A stretch of DNA of 64,000 nucleotides, from the NCBI RefSeq assembly GCF_014641945.1, contig NZ_BMIJ01000001.1, positions 1 to 64,000 of the forward strand, in the 5' to 3' direction. The translations under genes and the position numbers were made by a program. The notes beneath the pieces are model-generated. The model was given only the letters and a program-made list of their open reading frames with translations. It was not told the DNA's origin and made no database searches. This DNA is from Marinobacterium zhoushanense (lineage in GTDB: Bacteria > Pseudomonadota > Gammaproteobacteria > Pseudomonadales > Balneatricaceae). Positions 17,588 through 26,848 of this stretch are shown piece after piece (the stretch's first letter is position 1; the number at the start of each line of letters is the position of its first letter).

Positions 17588-18439
17588 ATGCCACGTACAC
17601 TCGATGGAACAGCCCCGCAGACCCGACTCCCTGCCGGCAGTGTCGACACCCATATGCATCTCTATTCACCGGCCTACCCCCAGCTCTCCCCCGGTTCGCT
17701 GATCCCCCAGGACTGCCCGGGACTGGCCGAGTACCGGCAGCTGCAACGCTGGATCGGCCTGGAGCGGGTGGTGATCGTCCAGCCCAACGCCTATCGCGAC
17801 GATAACCGCTGCATGCTTGAGGCGATGGCCGAGGTTGGCGACAGCGCCAGGGGCGTCGTGGTGGTCACGCCGGAAACCAGCACAGCGGAGCTGGAAGCGA
17901 TGCACGCCCAGGGTGCCCGCGGGGCGCGCATCATGCAGTTGCCGGGCGGCGCCGTCAGCGTTGACCAGGTACTGGAGGTGAACGCTAAGATTCGTGAATT
18001 CGGCTGGCACTGTATCGTGCAGTTCGACGGTCGCGAGATGCTCGACCGCGCGCCGCTACTCAAACAGATCGACAACCCCTACGTGATCGACCATATCGGC
18101 AAATACCTGGGTCCGGTGACGACCGAAAGCGCCGAGTTCAAGGCCCTGCTTGAGCTTGTGGATAGAGGCAACTGCTACGTCAAGATCGCCGCCTGTTACG
18201 AGTCGTCCCATACCGGTGCTCCCGAGTATGCCGACACCGCGGCGCTATCCCGCGCACTTATCGCCCACGCGCCCGAACGCATCTTATGGGGCAGCAACTG
18301 GCCGCATGTTAGCCAAAGCGTGGAAGGAGCACCCAACGATGCCGAACTGCTCGATCGCGTCTGCAGCTGGATGCCGAGCCGGAGGGTGCTGGAACAGATC
18401 TTTGTTCATAACCCGCTGGCGCTGTATGACTTTCAGTAG
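17588..18439 (+). CDS. gli: D-galactarolactone isomerase (amidohydrolase superfamily)
   Basis: 283 aa, amidohydrolase-2 fold: VDTHMHLYSP (HxH near strand 1), IVQFDGREM, DHIGKYLGP (His after strand 5/6), YVKIAACYE and the ILWGSNWPHVSQ end carrying the last acidic/Trp motif (Asn where hydrolases usually have Asp). It matches the Agrobacterium GLI group, which interconverts galactaro-1,5- and 1,4-lactones so that Gci can use the product of Udh. A ribosome-binding site (CAGGAG) precedes ATG 17588. A rho-independent terminator follows at 18533. Confidence 0.9.
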   Translation: MPRTLDGTAPQTRLPAGSVDTHMHLYSPAYPQLSPGSLIPQDCPGLAEYRQLQRWIGLERVVIVQPNAYRDDNRCMLEAMAEVGDSARGVVVVTPETSTAELEAMHAQGARGARIMQLPGGAVSVDQVLEVNAKIREFGWHCIVQFDGREMLDRAPLLKQIDNPYVIDHIGKYLGPVTTESAEFKALLELVDRGNCYVKIAACYESSHTGAPEYADTAALSRALIAHAPERILWGSNWPHVSQSVEGAPNDAELLDRVCSWMPSRRVLEQIFVHNPLALYDFQ

Positions 18440-18532
18440 GAGAGCAACTCCTGGTCCTAGATCTCATTTAGCGTGAAACGCCGTCTTTTATTGGTGAAAT
18501 AGCGCTTCACTTAGGGTGAATTGGGAACGAAT

Positions 18533-18557
18533 AAAGCAGCCGATTTGGCTGCTTTTT
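18533..18557 (+). terminator. Rho-independent terminator of gci-gli
   Basis: Stem AAAGCAGCC/GGCTGCTTT (18533-18541 and 18547-18555) with loop GATTT, followed by T residues to 18557. It lies about 95 bases past the gli stop. Confidence 0.93.
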
Positions 18558-18689
18558 CATTGTGGTTTACCGAGATACCAGATCACGCGATTGCTGGCCC
18601 TGTCGGCTAACGACACCTTGCAGGCACAAATCGATCGGCTGTAAACGTCTGTCGCCCAAGCCATAACGCTTTCAAGGAAAATCAACTAC

Positions 18690-18995
18690 TCAATCTGCTG
18701 CAAGCTTGTTTGTAACACTATGAATTTTATCCTGAATACTCTGCTCCCGATCAGTCCGCGTACCTAACCGCATGGAAGAGCTTATACGCGGGGCCCCCAT
18801 ATCATGTACGACTTCATGACAGCGCTTCACCGCCGCCATGACCTCATCCCAGTCACCTTCTATGTTTGTACCGTAGGCATGTAACTGATGTTCAAGACCG
18901 GCCTCATCAAGCACCCGCTGGCAGGCGGTAACATAGTCCGATACAGAAACACCAACGCCGATAGGTATGACACAAAGATCAATCATAACTTTCAT
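18690..18995 (-). CDS. Thiamine-binding protein of the MTH1187/UPF0045 family
   Basis: 101 aa. The whole length fits this small ferredoxin-like-fold family: MIDLCVIPIGVGVSVSDYV, HQLHAYGTNIEGDWDEVMAAVKRCHEVVHDMGAPRISSSMRLGTRTD. Members bind thiamine and tetramerise; the cellular role is not settled. Cytoplasmic, apparently single-gene. It faces the end of gci-gli and marks the left side of the AT-rich stretch. Confidence 0.85.
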   Translation of the reverse strand: MKVMIDLCVIPIGVGVSVSDYVTACQRVLDEAGLEHQLHAYGTNIEGDWDEVMAAVKRCHEVVHDMGAPRISSSMRLGTRTDREQSIQDKIHSVTNKLAAD

Positions 18996-19458
18996 ACAAA
19001 CCCCTATTTAAAAATTATGGGAGTGTTATAGGGGCTCGTGCCCCCTGACAGATAATAAACTGCACCCACCTCTTGAAGTCAGGAATCGGCACAGAGCAGT
19101 CATTCCCACCACTATGGTGCAAGGTCCGCTTTGCGCACAAAGCGGAAGTTAGCGAGGCTAGCAGTTGACTCCCGCTATCGACCCGAAGCCGACATTAGGC
19201 TAACCGCGCTCTACACGAACTACCGGCACGAAGCGGTCGCTCGATACTCATACGAATGACCGCACCTAAGCCTACAATACGTCTATAAAACTAGGGACAA
19301 TTCAGGAAGATTGTAATTTTGCGAGGGTAAATAGCATCTGAATAAATGATCGAAAATTGCTCGAGCGTGAAACCCTGCTTTGGGAAAGGTGCCGGAAGGG
19401 AGCCTGTGAGCCCCCCGTTTAGGATGTACATTCGAGATTTTTACGGGTAGACGGCGCA
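18996..19458. other. Intergenic stretch with a degenerate repeat
   Basis: No convincing gene. It contains a hairpin CCGCTTT/AAAGCGG (19126-19132 and 19139-19145) followed by CGCTATCGACCCGAAGCC. An 11-base word, GCTTCGGGTCG, occurs here inverted (19179-19189) and again in plus orientation at 20575-20585, on the far side of the secreted-protein gene. Such words are common in eroded intergenic repeats of marine gammaproteobacteria. Confidence 0.4.
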
Positions 19459-19977
19459 TCAATAACAATAACCAGATTGAGCGGTATAGAGCTTGACAGT
19501 AAGCTTCCCATCTTGCGAGCCATTGCACCCTGACGTACAGTCAAATGTACCTGTCATTTTGAGCGAAATACCCGCCCATTTTGGCGCACTGCTGTCGGAC
19601 CACCAGAGCCCAGCACCCACTCCGGTATCAAAAAATAATCGGTTCCTCCCGTCCGCACCAGTATAACCCGAGAAAATACCAATGTTGATGTCTCTCCCAG
19701 CAAACTCCCTTTGATCCAGGACATCTCCGCTATCGTCGACTATTTCAATAGAAGCCTGTCCATTACCATGGAAACGTATGTTACTACTTGTCCCTATGCA
19801 TATGTTGCCATCTGAGTCAGCGAAACCATTATTTTCGGTTTGTCCTGCCGGTCTTTCGTCACCCAGCTGAATTTGACCATACCAATCCGCCCTCGCAGAG
19901 GTCGTGAACAAGGCGGTGGCCAAAAATGTGGCGCTAAATATGGCAGGTAAGTAAATTGTTCTTTGACAGATAAACAT
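19459..19977 (-). CDS. Secreted protein of unknown function
   Basis: 172 aa. A signal peptide is clear (IFSATFLATALFTTSARA, cleavage before DWYGQ). The mature protein is small, acidic, glycine- and aspartate-rich and predicted beta-stranded, with four Cys (one in NICIG, two in DCTSGC and one in the SGYCY tail) that could form disulfides. I recognise no family. It stands alone in AT-richer sequence than its surroundings, with long empty flanks on both sides, which suggests later acquisition. No enzymatic motif is visible; an envelope or extracellular role is all that can be said. Confidence 0.6.
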   Translation of the reverse strand: MFICQRTIYLPAIFSATFLATALFTTSARADWYGQIQLGDERPAGQTENNGFADSDGNICIGTSSNIRFHGNGQASIEIVDDSGDVLDQREFAGRDINIGIFSGYTGADGRNRLFFDTGVGAGLWWSDSSAPKWAGISLKMTGTFDCTSGCNGSQDGKLTVKLYTAQSGYCY

Positions 19978-20665
19978 AATTGATACTCCAATGTTATTAT
20001 ATGATCAGTTACCACTATGGGTAACGACTATTAAATTGTTTTCATGAATATATCATGGAAACTTTCGGTATCCTGATAAAGTCGTCAGTATCGCGGTAGT
20101 GATAAAGCAAAAAACAATCCTTTAATCCTAACAATTTGATAAATATAGATTTTTTTGTTTTATTTTGAATGCTTATTATTTTATGTAACGGAAAGGAAAC
20201 AAGGTGAGGTTGATTTTTCTTAAAGTGCGTGGTATCTAGGATATAGGTATTTGTATTAATTGAAAAAATAATTTTAATTAGAACTGTATTCAATAATGCA
20301 AATTAGACGACACAGGGTTTACAGTTTCAGTACTACGCTTGGTAGATTCCCTGTTAAATCTACTTGTGACCAAGCGCGGATCCCTTTGGCTTTGGCCATA
20401 ATGTTGCGGAAACTGTGACTCTGCCTATCATTGAGCTCTGTCTAACAGACTATGTGAATCGTGAATCGCCCTGAGTTTTCTATCCACCTTAAGCCTCCAA
20501 AGGGCACCGGATGCAGTCATTAATGACTGCTTTTTGCGCATGGCCAAAATAACGCTCGCTCAATCGTTTAGTCCGCTTCGGGTCGTTACTTGCCGTTAGA
20601 CACGAGGCAGAAATCGCTCACAAGAATGAGATCCGACACCTGAGCAAGACGCTTTGCGCTCTTAC
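19978..20665. other. AT-rich intergenic stretch
   Basis: Nearly 700 bp with markedly lower GC than the flanks, especially 20040-20290. An open frame at 20042-20293 (minus, 83 codons, Lys/Ile-rich) has no signal, domain or good ribosome-binding site and I do not call it. An 18-base perfect palindrome, GCAGTCATTAATGACTGC, at 20513-20530 is followed by TTTTT and looks like a plus-strand terminator, though no plus-strand gene ends there. Confidence 0.45.
20513..20535 (+). repeat. Palindrome with T-tail (orphan terminator-like hairpin)
   Basis: Perfect 18-bp palindrome 20513-20530 followed by five T. No gene ends upstream on the plus strand, so it may be a relic of a lost gene or repeat. Confidence 0.5.
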
Positions 20666-21400
20666 TCAGGCCTGTTGCCTCTCCTTCACCATCTTCAGCA
20701 AGCGCTCTTTGGAGTTTACCAGATGCAGGCGCATGGCGGCGCGCGCCGAATAGGAATCCTGGCGCTCGATGGCGGCGCAGATCTCTTCGTGCTCGTGATT
20801 GAGTCGTTCGGGGTCGGTACGGTGGACCGAGACCAGCGGTCCGATGGAGTTGCGCACGTGGTTCATCACGTCGACGTAGTAACGATTACCTGTGGCCTCT
20901 GCGATCAGGATATGAAAACGGGAATCCTCCTTGCCCGCCTGTTCCGCCAGCCCCTCGCTTTCGTAGTGTTTCAGTGCATCGACCGTTTCGCGAAGCCGCG
21001 CCATCTGTTCCGGCGAACGCCGTTCTGCGGCCAGCCCGACCGCCTCCACTTCGAGACCGAGGCGGAACTCCAGAATGGCGATGGTATCGCGCACCGAGTC
21101 GATAGAGACCTTAAGGAATTGGCCGACATCGGTGGACGATTCAAGAATGAAGGTCCCGACGCCGTGGCGCGTTTCCACCAGACCTGAGACCTGAAGTCGC
21201 TGCAGCGCTTCACGCACCACGGTACGGCTGACTCCGTGCTGCTCCATGATCGCGGTTTCGGTGGGTAGCTTTTCGCCGGGCTTCAGCTCACCCTCAGCAA
21301 TCTGACGGGAGATCTCCGCAACCAGGGTCTGCGCCAGTTTACGCGGCCGCTTCCGTTTCGGCTCAGTATCGGCTGTGGGCAAGGTGCTGCTCTGATTCAC
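20666..21400 (-). CDS. GntR-family regulator, FCD (FadR) subfamily; candidate GguR-like uronate/aldarate regulator
   Basis: 244 aa from GTG 21400; a TTG at 21415 in the same frame is the alternative. Winged helix at about 25-90: GELKPGEKLPTETAIMEQHG, VSRTVVREALQRLQVSGLVETRHGVGTFI. C-terminal FCD ligand domain with EFRLGLEVEAVGLAAERR, DSRFHILIAEATGNRYYVDVMNHV (Asp and His of the metal site) and HEEICAAIERQD (third His). It lies at the end of the kdgD-gudD-gntR-KGSADH strand, after a terminator, and GTATGAT, part of the regulon motif, sits about 35 bp upstream of its own start. I take it as the more likely binder of the shared motif, by analogy with GguR-type regulators. Confidence 0.88.
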   Translation of the reverse strand: MNQSSTLPTADTEPKRKRPRKLAQTLVAEISRQIAEGELKPGEKLPTETAIMEQHGVSRTVVREALQRLQVSGLVETRHGVGTFILESSTDVGQFLKVSIDSVRDTIAILEFRLGLEVEAVGLAAERRSPEQMARLRETVDALKHYESEGLAEQAGKEDSRFHILIAEATGNRYYVDVMNHVRNSIGPLVSVHRTDPERLNHEHEEICAAIERQDSYSARAAMRLHLVNSKERLLKMVKERQQA

Positions 21401-21430
21401 TCGACAATCTCTCAATTAAGACTCTTTGAG

Positions 21431-21437
21431 ATCATAC
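21431..21437 (-). promoter_or_regulatory. Partial regulon motif before the FCD regulator
   Basis: Minus strand reads GGTATGATCTC: the seven-base core GTATGAT is intact but the right part is changed. It is about 30-40 bp upstream of the regulator start and could be an autoregulatory site. Confidence 0.35.
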
Positions 21438-21596
21438 CACAGTTATCAAAAGCCGATCAGCCCCATCGACACAACCATCGGATCTACCGGCAAATCATTG
21501 TTTTTATTAAAACAGGAAACACTATCGCCGCTTTTAAACCAAAAACGTCGTACGACAACATATCCATTCAAAGGGGAAAGACACGGAAAAAGACAT

Positions 21597-21631
21597 AAAA
21601 AAGCCCCTGCACCATTACTGGTAGCAGGGGC
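21597..21631 (-). terminator. Rho-independent terminator after the semialdehyde dehydrogenase gene
   Basis: On the minus strand GCCCCTGC-(13 bases)-GCAGGGGC (21603-21631) is followed by six T (21597-21602). It separates the kdgD-to-KGSADH unit from the FCD regulator gene downstream. Confidence 0.9.
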
Positions 21632-21676
21632 CAAACACTAAGCCGACGCTATGACCGGCTTGAGAAGCACACTGGA

Positions 21677-21818
21677 GGGCACCTCTAAAAACCTACTGCG
21701 CGACCAGTGAGCTGCGTTGCGCGGTGCTCGGAATCCTCATGTATACCGCATACACTGCGGTTCCTGCGCTCCGTGCGCCTTGCTCACAGGCCGCTCGTCA
21801 CGGTTTTTCGAGGTGCCC
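21677..21818. repeat. 142-bp palindromic (MITE/REP-like) intergenic element
   Basis: The ends are inverted repeats agreeing at 16 of 17 bases: GGGCACCTCTAAAAACC (21677-21693) and, inverted, GGGCACCTCGAAAAACC (21802-21818). The interior is also partly self-complementary, around CATGTATACCGCATACACTGCGG. It has no coding capacity and lies between the dehydrogenase stop and its terminator. Elements with these ends recur in intergenic DNA of several gammaproteobacteria; only this copy is in the window. Target-site duplication is not evident. Confidence 0.8.
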
Positions 21819-21855
21819 TGGAGATGAAGTGTGATGAAACTTAACGCTTTGACGC

Positions 21856-23433
21856 TCAGCGCTGGTCCTGACCATCCACCAGGCGACGGATCGCCAGCGG
21901 GTTGCCATCCTTCAGTGCATCAGGCAGCAGCGCCTGGGGCAGGTCCTGGTAACACACCGGACGCAGGAAGCGGTTGATCGCCGCCGAGCCGACCGAGGTG
22001 GTGCGGCTGTCGGAGGTGGCCGGGAACGGACCGCCGTGGACCATGGCGTGGCATACCTCAACGCCGGTCGGGAAGCCGTTGCATAGGATGCGGCCCGCCT
22101 TGCGCTCCAGTACCGGCAGCAGCGCGGCTGTCGCGGCATAATCCGCTTCGTCGAGTTGCAGGGTCGCGGTCAGCTGGCCCTCCAGATGTTCCGCCACTCG
22201 GGCGAACTCTTCGACGCTCTTACACTCGATCACCAGCGAGGTGGAGCCGAAGATCTCGTCGCACAGCGACTCGTCGGCTATAAACGCCTCGGCGCTGGTC
22301 ACGTACAGACCGGCCTGACACTGGTTGGGCGCATCGCTGCCCTGCCCTGCCGCGACTTCGCGGACACTGGCGTTGCCCTTGAGTTGATCAACGCCGCTGC
22401 AGTAGGCGGAGAAGATCCCCGGCGTCAGCATGGTCTGGGTTGCGACCTTGGACAGCTCGGTCGCAGCGGTTGCCAGGAAGGCATCCAGCTCGGCGCCGGA
22501 CTGGGCGATCACCAGACCTGGGTTGGTACAGAACTGCCCCGCGCCCATGGTCAGCGAGCCGACAAAGCCTTTGGCGATCGCGTCACCACGCGCTTTCAGC
22601 GCCTCCGGCATCAGGAACACCGGGTTGATCGAGCTCATCTCGGCGTAGACCGGGATCGGCTCGGGACGGTTGGCGGCCAGCTCCATCAGCGCGGTACCGC
22701 CAGCGCGGGAACCGGTAAAGCCTACCGCCTTGATCAGCGGGTGCTTGACCAGCTCGGAGCCCACTTCACGGCCGGAACCAAACAGCAGGGAGAACACGCC
22801 CTCCGGCAGCTGGCACTTGGCCACCGCGCTCTGGATCGCACGCCCGACCAGCTCGGAAGTTCCCGGATGGGCAGAGTGTGCCTTGACCACCACCGGACAG
22901 CCGGCGGCCAGCGCGGACGCGGTATCGCCACCGGCCACGGAGAACGCCAGCGGGAAGTTGCTGGCACCGAACACCGCAACTGGGCCCAGCGGAATCATGC
23001 GCAGGCGCAGATCGTTACGCGGCAGCGGCTGACGCTCCGGCATAGCCGGATCGATACGCACATCCAGGTAGTTGCCGCTGCGTACCACCGCTGCGAACAG
23101 ACGCAGCTGGTTCATGGTGCGGCCGCGCTCGCCCTCGATACGCGCCTGGGGCAGGCCGGTCTCGGCCATCGCCCGCTGCACCAGTTCGTCACCCAGCGCC
23201 AGGATCTCGTCGGCACAGGTTTCCAGGAAGCTGGCGCGGACCTCGGGGCTGGTTTCGCGGAAGCGGTCGAACGCTTGCCAGGCCAGCTTCACCGCGGCAT
23301 CGACATCGGCCTGAGTACCGCCGCCGAACACCGGCTCCAGTTTTTCGTTGGTGGCGGGGTTGATCGCCTGAATAGGCGCGCTGGTACCTTTGACGGCGCG
23401 AGCGCCGATCAGCATTTCGCCGAGAATTGTCAT
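21856..23433 (-). CDS. 2,5-dioxovalerate (alpha-ketoglutaric semialdehyde) dehydrogenase
   Basis: 525 aa from ATG 23433 (GGAGGG nine bases upstream); an upstream ATG at 23487 is unsupported. It belongs to the KGSADH-like branch of NADP-dependent aldehyde dehydrogenases, which is about 525 aa, longer than common ALDHs. Motifs: [32 protein letters not shown] (cofactor site), GFTGSRAGG, and the catalytic Cys in GQFCTNPGL. It oxidises alpha-ketoglutaric semialdehyde, the KdgD product, to alpha-ketoglutarate, the last step of the pathway. Downstream of the second FCD regulator on the same strand; a GTACATCCTGTAC word about 75 bp upstream may be a variant operator. Confidence 0.92.
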   Translation of the reverse strand: MTILGEMLIGARAVKGTSAPIQAINPATNEKLEPVFGGGTQADVDAAVKLAWQAFDRFRETSPEVRASFLETCADEILALGDELVQRAMAETGLPQARIEGERGRTMNQLRLFAAVVRSGNYLDVRIDPAMPERQPLPRNDLRLRMIPLGPVAVFGASNFPLAFSVAGGDTASALAAGCPVVVKAHSAHPGTSELVGRAIQSAVAKCQLPEGVFSLLFGSGREVGSELVKHPLIKAVGFTGSRAGGTALMELAANRPEPIPVYAEMSSINPVFLMPEALKARGDAIAKGFVGSLTMGAGQFCTNPGLVIAQSGAELDAFLATAATELSKVATQTMLTPGIFSAYCSGVDQLKGNASVREVAAGQGSDAPNQCQAGLYVTSAEAFIADESLCDEIFGSTSLVIECKSVEEFARVAEHLEGQLTATLQLDEADYAATAALLPVLERKAGRILCNGFPTGVEVCHAMVHGGPFPATSDSRTTSVGSAAINRFLRPVCYQDLPQALLPDALKDGNPLAIRRLVDGQDQR

Positions 23434-23608
23434 CTGCTTATCCCTCCAATAAAGAGTGTCTGGCCCGGGCTCGCCGCTCCCGCGCATCCATGCGCCCGCG
23501 GCATACCGTACATCCTGTACATATAGCCGGGCGTTGCCCGACCGAAGCGGGGCATCGTTTAAACCAGCGATGTCGGTTGAACCAGCAGTTGAGCGGCGTT
23601 GCTATGCC

Positions 23609-24367
23609 TTACTCGAATTGCTGACTGGCCCTGTACTTTTCGTACAGGTGATAGGCACGGTAGAGGTGCGTATGCATCGCCTTGCTGGCCTTTTCGGGCT
23701 CACCTTCCCGGATCGCGTCAAAGATGGCGCGGTGCTCCTGACGTACCCGCTCGAGATACTCCTCGGTGGCGGGGTGATCGAGGTTGGTGTTGACGATCTT
23801 CGCTCTGGGGATAATGTTTTTGTTGAACTGCTCGTAGAACTGACGGAAAAACGGGTTGCCGGTGGCAGTGGCGATCGCCAGATGGAACGCGAGATCCTCC
23901 TCGCGCGCCAACTCCCCTTTTGCCAACGCCGCGTCAAACGCGGACAGGCTCTGTTCGAGGCGCTCGATATCCTGTTCGGAGCGGCGCATGGCGGCCATCT
24001 CCGCGGCTTTCTCCTCCACGCTCATGCGCAGCTCGAGAATATTGAGGATATCTTCAACGGCCGTAGGATTGATGGTGTAGGCAAACAGCGTCTCCGCCGG
24101 TTGGCTGCGCAACACCGTGGTACCCACACCGCGCCGCGTTTCGACCAGCCCCAGCGACTTGAGCTGGGTGATCGCCTCGCGAATAACGGTACGACTGACG
24201 GCAAACATGTCGCACAACTGAGCCTCGGTGGGCAGTTTCTCGCCCACCGGGATATGCCCCTGGGTCACCATCTGTTCCAGCTGTTTGGCCACGTGAGAGG
24301 CCAGGCTCACCGAGCGCTGAACCGGCTCGACTTTAAAGCTCTCGCTGGCGGCAGAGGGGTTACCCAT
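23609..24367 (-). CDS. Second GntR-family FCD regulator
   Basis: 252 aa. Winged helix: GHIPVGEKLPTEAQLCDMFAVSRTVIREAITQLKSLGLVETRRGVG. FCD domain: ILELRMSVEEKAAEMAAMRR, EDLAFHLAIATATGNPFFRQFYEQF, HRAIFDAIREGE and THLYRAYHLYEKY, with the Asp/His metal ligands retained. Only about a third of residues look shared with the other FCD regulator, so the two are not recent duplicates. It is placed inside the catabolic strand, 79 bases after gudD and before the semialdehyde dehydrogenase. It should sense a pathway intermediate or glucarate/galactarate. Confidence 0.88.
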   Translation of the reverse strand: MGNPSAASESFKVEPVQRSVSLASHVAKQLEQMVTQGHIPVGEKLPTEAQLCDMFAVSRTVIREAITQLKSLGLVETRRGVGTTVLRSQPAETLFAYTINPTAVEDILNILELRMSVEEKAAEMAAMRRSEQDIERLEQSLSAFDAALAKGELAREEDLAFHLAIATATGNPFFRQFYEQFNKNIIPRAKIVNTNLDHPATEEYLERVRQEHRAIFDAIREGEPEKASKAMHTHLYRAYHLYEKYRASQQFE

Positions 24368-24446
24368 GGATTTATCCTGTCATCAATTTTTATAGGCCTG
24401 CTACATTATCCCATAAAGCGCAGGTGTATCTACTTATCGCACCTGC

Positions 24447-25772
24447 TTATCTCACCATCGCCGGGCGTTTCGGATCGAACTTCCAGCCCGGAATCAGGAA
24501 CTGCATCGCCATGGCATCATCGCGCTGGCCCAGGGTCAGCGTCTTGAACAGGGCGTGCGCCGCGTCCAGCTTTTCACGGTCCAGCTCGATACCCAGGCCC
24601 GGTTTGTTCGGCACCGTCAGTTTGCCGCCACGGATCTTGAACGGATCCTTGGTGATGCGCTGACCGTCCTGCCAGATCCAGTGGGTATCGATGGCGGTGA
24701 TCTCGCCCGGACAAGCCGCAGCCACATGAGTCATCATCGCCAGCGAGATATCGAAGTGGTTGTTGGAGTGCGAACCCCAGGTCATGCCCCACTCGTTGCA
24801 CAGCTCACCCACGGCAACCGCACCCTGCATGGTCCAGAAGTGGCAGTCCGCCAGCGGGATATCGACCGAATCCAGGCGCACCGCGTTACGCAGCTGCTGC
24901 CAATCGGTGGCGATCATGTTGGTCGCGGTTTTCAGGCCGGTGATGCGCTTGAACTCGGACAGGGTTTCACGTCCGGACCAAGCACCTTCCTGGCCGCAGG
25001 GATCCTCGGCATAGCTGAGCATATGCTTGATCGGAGTCAGGTACTCCACCGCCTGCTTCAGCGTCCAGGCACCGTTCGGATCCAGGGTCAGACGTGCCTC
25101 CGGGAAGGCGTCATACAGTGCGGCAATACACTCCGCTTCCTGATGACCATCGAGCACGCCACCCTTGAGCTTGAAATCCTTGAAGCCGTAACGCTGGTAC
25201 GCGGCTTTCGCCAGGCGCGCGATCGCTTCCGGGTTCAGCGCTTCCTGAGTACGCACCAGATCCCAGTCGTCGGTCGGATCTTCGCACGTGGGGTACGGCA
25301 GATCGGTCTTGTTCGGGTCGCCAAGCTGGAACAGGTAGCCCAAGGCCTCGACTTCGTCGCGCTGCTTGCCGAACTGGCCGAGCAGCTCCACCACCGGCAG
25401 CCCCATGTTCTGGCCGGCCAGGTCGAGCAGTGCCGACTCGATACCGGTGATCACGTGTACTGCGGTGCGCAGATCGAAGGTCTGGTTGCCACGCACGTCG
25501 TCGCTCTGTCCAGAGGTTGCCTCACGGACACGGCTGATGATCGCCTTGTAGCGACCGACGCTCTGCCCCTCGACCAGCTCACGACACTTCTCCAGCGTAT
25601 TGATGATGCTGGTGGTCGCCGGAATCTCGCCCAGGCCGATATTGCCGTCGTTATCTTCGAGTACCACAACGGTACGGATAAACCAGGGTGCATGGCCGCC
25701 GCTGAGGTTCAACAGGAAGCCGTCATAACCGGCTACCGGCACCACGGTCATCTTTTTTATGGTCGTAAACAT
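24447..25772 (-). CDS. gudD: D-glucarate dehydratase
   Basis: 441 aa, the family length. Enolase-superfamily barrel with [10 protein letters not shown] (KxK catalytic base), LTLDPNGAW and YAEDPCG plus TNMIATDW (metal ligands), and [17 protein letters not shown] (catalytic His) with the [10 protein letters not shown] segment. It removes water from D-glucarate to give 5-keto-4-deoxy-D-glucarate, the KdgD substrate. Start at 25772. It lies 76 bases after kdgD; the gap contains a hairpin with a U-tail, so expression may be reduced relative to kdgD. Confidence 0.96.
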   Translation of the reverse strand: MFTTIKKMTVVPVAGYDGFLLNLSGGHAPWFIRTVVVLEDNDGNIGLGEIPATTSIINTLEKCRELVEGQSVGRYKAIISRVREATSGQSDDVRGNQTFDLRTAVHVITGIESALLDLAGQNMGLPVVELLGQFGKQRDEVEALGYLFQLGDPNKTDLPYPTCEDPTDDWDLVRTQEALNPEAIARLAKAAYQRYGFKDFKLKGGVLDGHQEAECIAALYDAFPEARLTLDPNGAWTLKQAVEYLTPIKHMLSYAEDPCGQEGAWSGRETLSEFKRITGLKTATNMIATDWQQLRNAVRLDSVDIPLADCHFWTMQGAVAVGELCNEWGMTWGSHSNNHFDISLAMMTHVAAACPGEITAIDTHWIWQDGQRITKDPFKIRGGKLTVPNKPGLGIELDREKLDAAHALFKTLTLGQRDDAMAMQFLIPGWKFDPKRPAMVR

Positions 25773-25788
25773 TCTCTGCCCTCTAGAG

Positions 25789-25833
25789 AAAAAGGGGGCC
25801 GGAGGTAAACCCCTTCGCTAACCACCGGCCCCT
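25789..25833 (-). terminator. Intercistronic hairpin between kdgD and gudD (attenuator-like)
   Basis: On the minus strand AGGGGCCGG pairs with CCGGCCCCC, enclosing about 22 bases, and is followed by five T (25789-25793). Both flanking genes belong to one pathway, so partial termination is more likely than a full stop. Confidence 0.5.
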
Positions 25834-25848
25834 GAGGTGCTCTTTAAC

Positions 25849-26760
25849 TCAACGGTTGGCGTTGATGATCGCGGCCAGCTCTTCCTTCTCGGCTGAGCTC
25901 GGCATGGTCAGCGGCGCACGCACCTCACCGGCCGAACGGCCGATGATGTCGGCGCCGGCCTTGATCAGGCTGACCGCGTAGCCCTTCTTGCGATCGCGCA
26001 GACGGCAGAAGGGGATGAAGAAGTTCTGGATGATGCGGGTCACGGTGGTCTGATCGCCGCCACGCAGCGCGCTGTAGAACTTCATCGCCATCTCCGGCAT
26101 GAAGTTGAATACGGCGGATGAGTAGGTGTTCACGCCGATCGACAGGTAGGCTTCGGCGAAGATCTCGGCCGTCGGTACGCCACCGATGTAGACCAGGCGA
26201 TCACCGACGGTTTTGATAATGTCATTCAGTGCCGCTATGGCACCAACACCATCTTTCAGACCAATCAGGTTCGGGCAGGCCGCTGCCAAGCGCTTCACGT
26301 TTTCGGCGTCGAGGATACCGTTGGCGCGGTTGTAGTACACCACCTGCAGCGAAGTGCTGTTGATCACCGCCTTGGCGTATTCGACAACACCGTCCGCCGG
26401 GCATTCGGTCAGGTACGGAGGCATCAGCAGAATGCCGTCGATGCCCGCTTCTTCGGCCGCTTTGCAGTAGGCCTGAGCCTCCGGAATGCTCTTGCCGGCG
26501 CTGGCTATGACCGGTACGCGACCGGCCACAGTCTCGACCGCGATCTTGCAGATCGCCTTGTACTCATCCATGGACAGGGAGAAGAACTCCCCTGTACCGC
26601 CAGCCACGAACACGCTGGAAACGCCCTGCTGAACGAACCATTCGATACGCTCGCGGTAGGTGTCGGCGTTGAATTGGCCATTGGCGTCCAGATCGGTGAT
26701 CGGGAAAGAGAGCAGACCGTCGCTCAGCGACTGACGAATACGTTCTACAGAGAGTGCCAT
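25849..26760 (-). CDS. kdgD: 5-dehydro-4-deoxyglucarate dehydratase
   Basis: 303 aa of the DHDPS/NAL family. Motifs: GGTGEFFSLSMDEY (substrate carboxylate loop), YYNRANG (active-site Tyr) and LIGLKDGVGA (Schiff-base Lys). It dehydrates and decarboxylates 5-keto-4-deoxyglucarate to alpha-ketoglutaric semialdehyde. It is where the GudD/GarD and the Udh-Gli-Gci branches join. The regulon motif lies 78 bp upstream, so kdgD probably heads the kdgD-gudD-gntR-KGSADH unit. Confidence 0.94.
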   Translation of the reverse strand: MALSVERIRQSLSDGLLSFPITDLDANGQFNADTYRERIEWFVQQGVSSVFVAGGTGEFFSLSMDEYKAICKIAVETVAGRVPVIASAGKSIPEAQAYCKAAEEAGIDGILLMPPYLTECPADGVVEYAKAVINSTSLQVVYYNRANGILDAENVKRLAAACPNLIGLKDGVGAIAALNDIIKTVGDRLVYIGGVPTAEIFAEAYLSIGVNTYSSAVFNFMPEMAMKFYSALRGGDQTTVTRIIQNFFIPFCRLRDRKKGYAVSLIKAGADIIGRSAGEVRAPLTMPSSAEKEELAAIINANR

Positions 26761-26837
26761 CTTCAGAGTTCCTCAGATTTAAGCGGTGTTGTTATTGGCT
26801 CTTACGCTGACGATAACTTATCGCCGCTTTATTTGTA

Positions 26838-26848
26838 ATACATCATAC
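26838..26848 (-). promoter_or_regulatory. Putative GntR-type operator (site 5), before kdgD
   Basis: Minus strand reads TTGTATGATGTATTAC, with a second TTGTATG-like word overlapping its left side. It contains the full core and matches the tctC site at fourteen consecutive bases. Confidence 0.68.

Noticed and set aside
20042..20293. 83-codon minus-strand open frame in AT-rich DNA
   Set aside because: Low complexity (Lys, Ile, Phe), no good ribosome-binding site, no recognisable domain; long frames are frequent on at least one strand in such sequence by chance.
23505..23525. GTACATCCTGTACAT word before the semialdehyde dehydrogenase as another regulon operator
   Set aside because: It shares TGTA and ATGTA halves with the motif, but the spacing differs by two bases; too weak to count among the sites.
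22156..23526. Plus-strand open frame (456 codons) opposite the semialdehyde dehydrogenase
   Set aside because: His/Gln/Arg-rich shadow of a real gene on the other strand.
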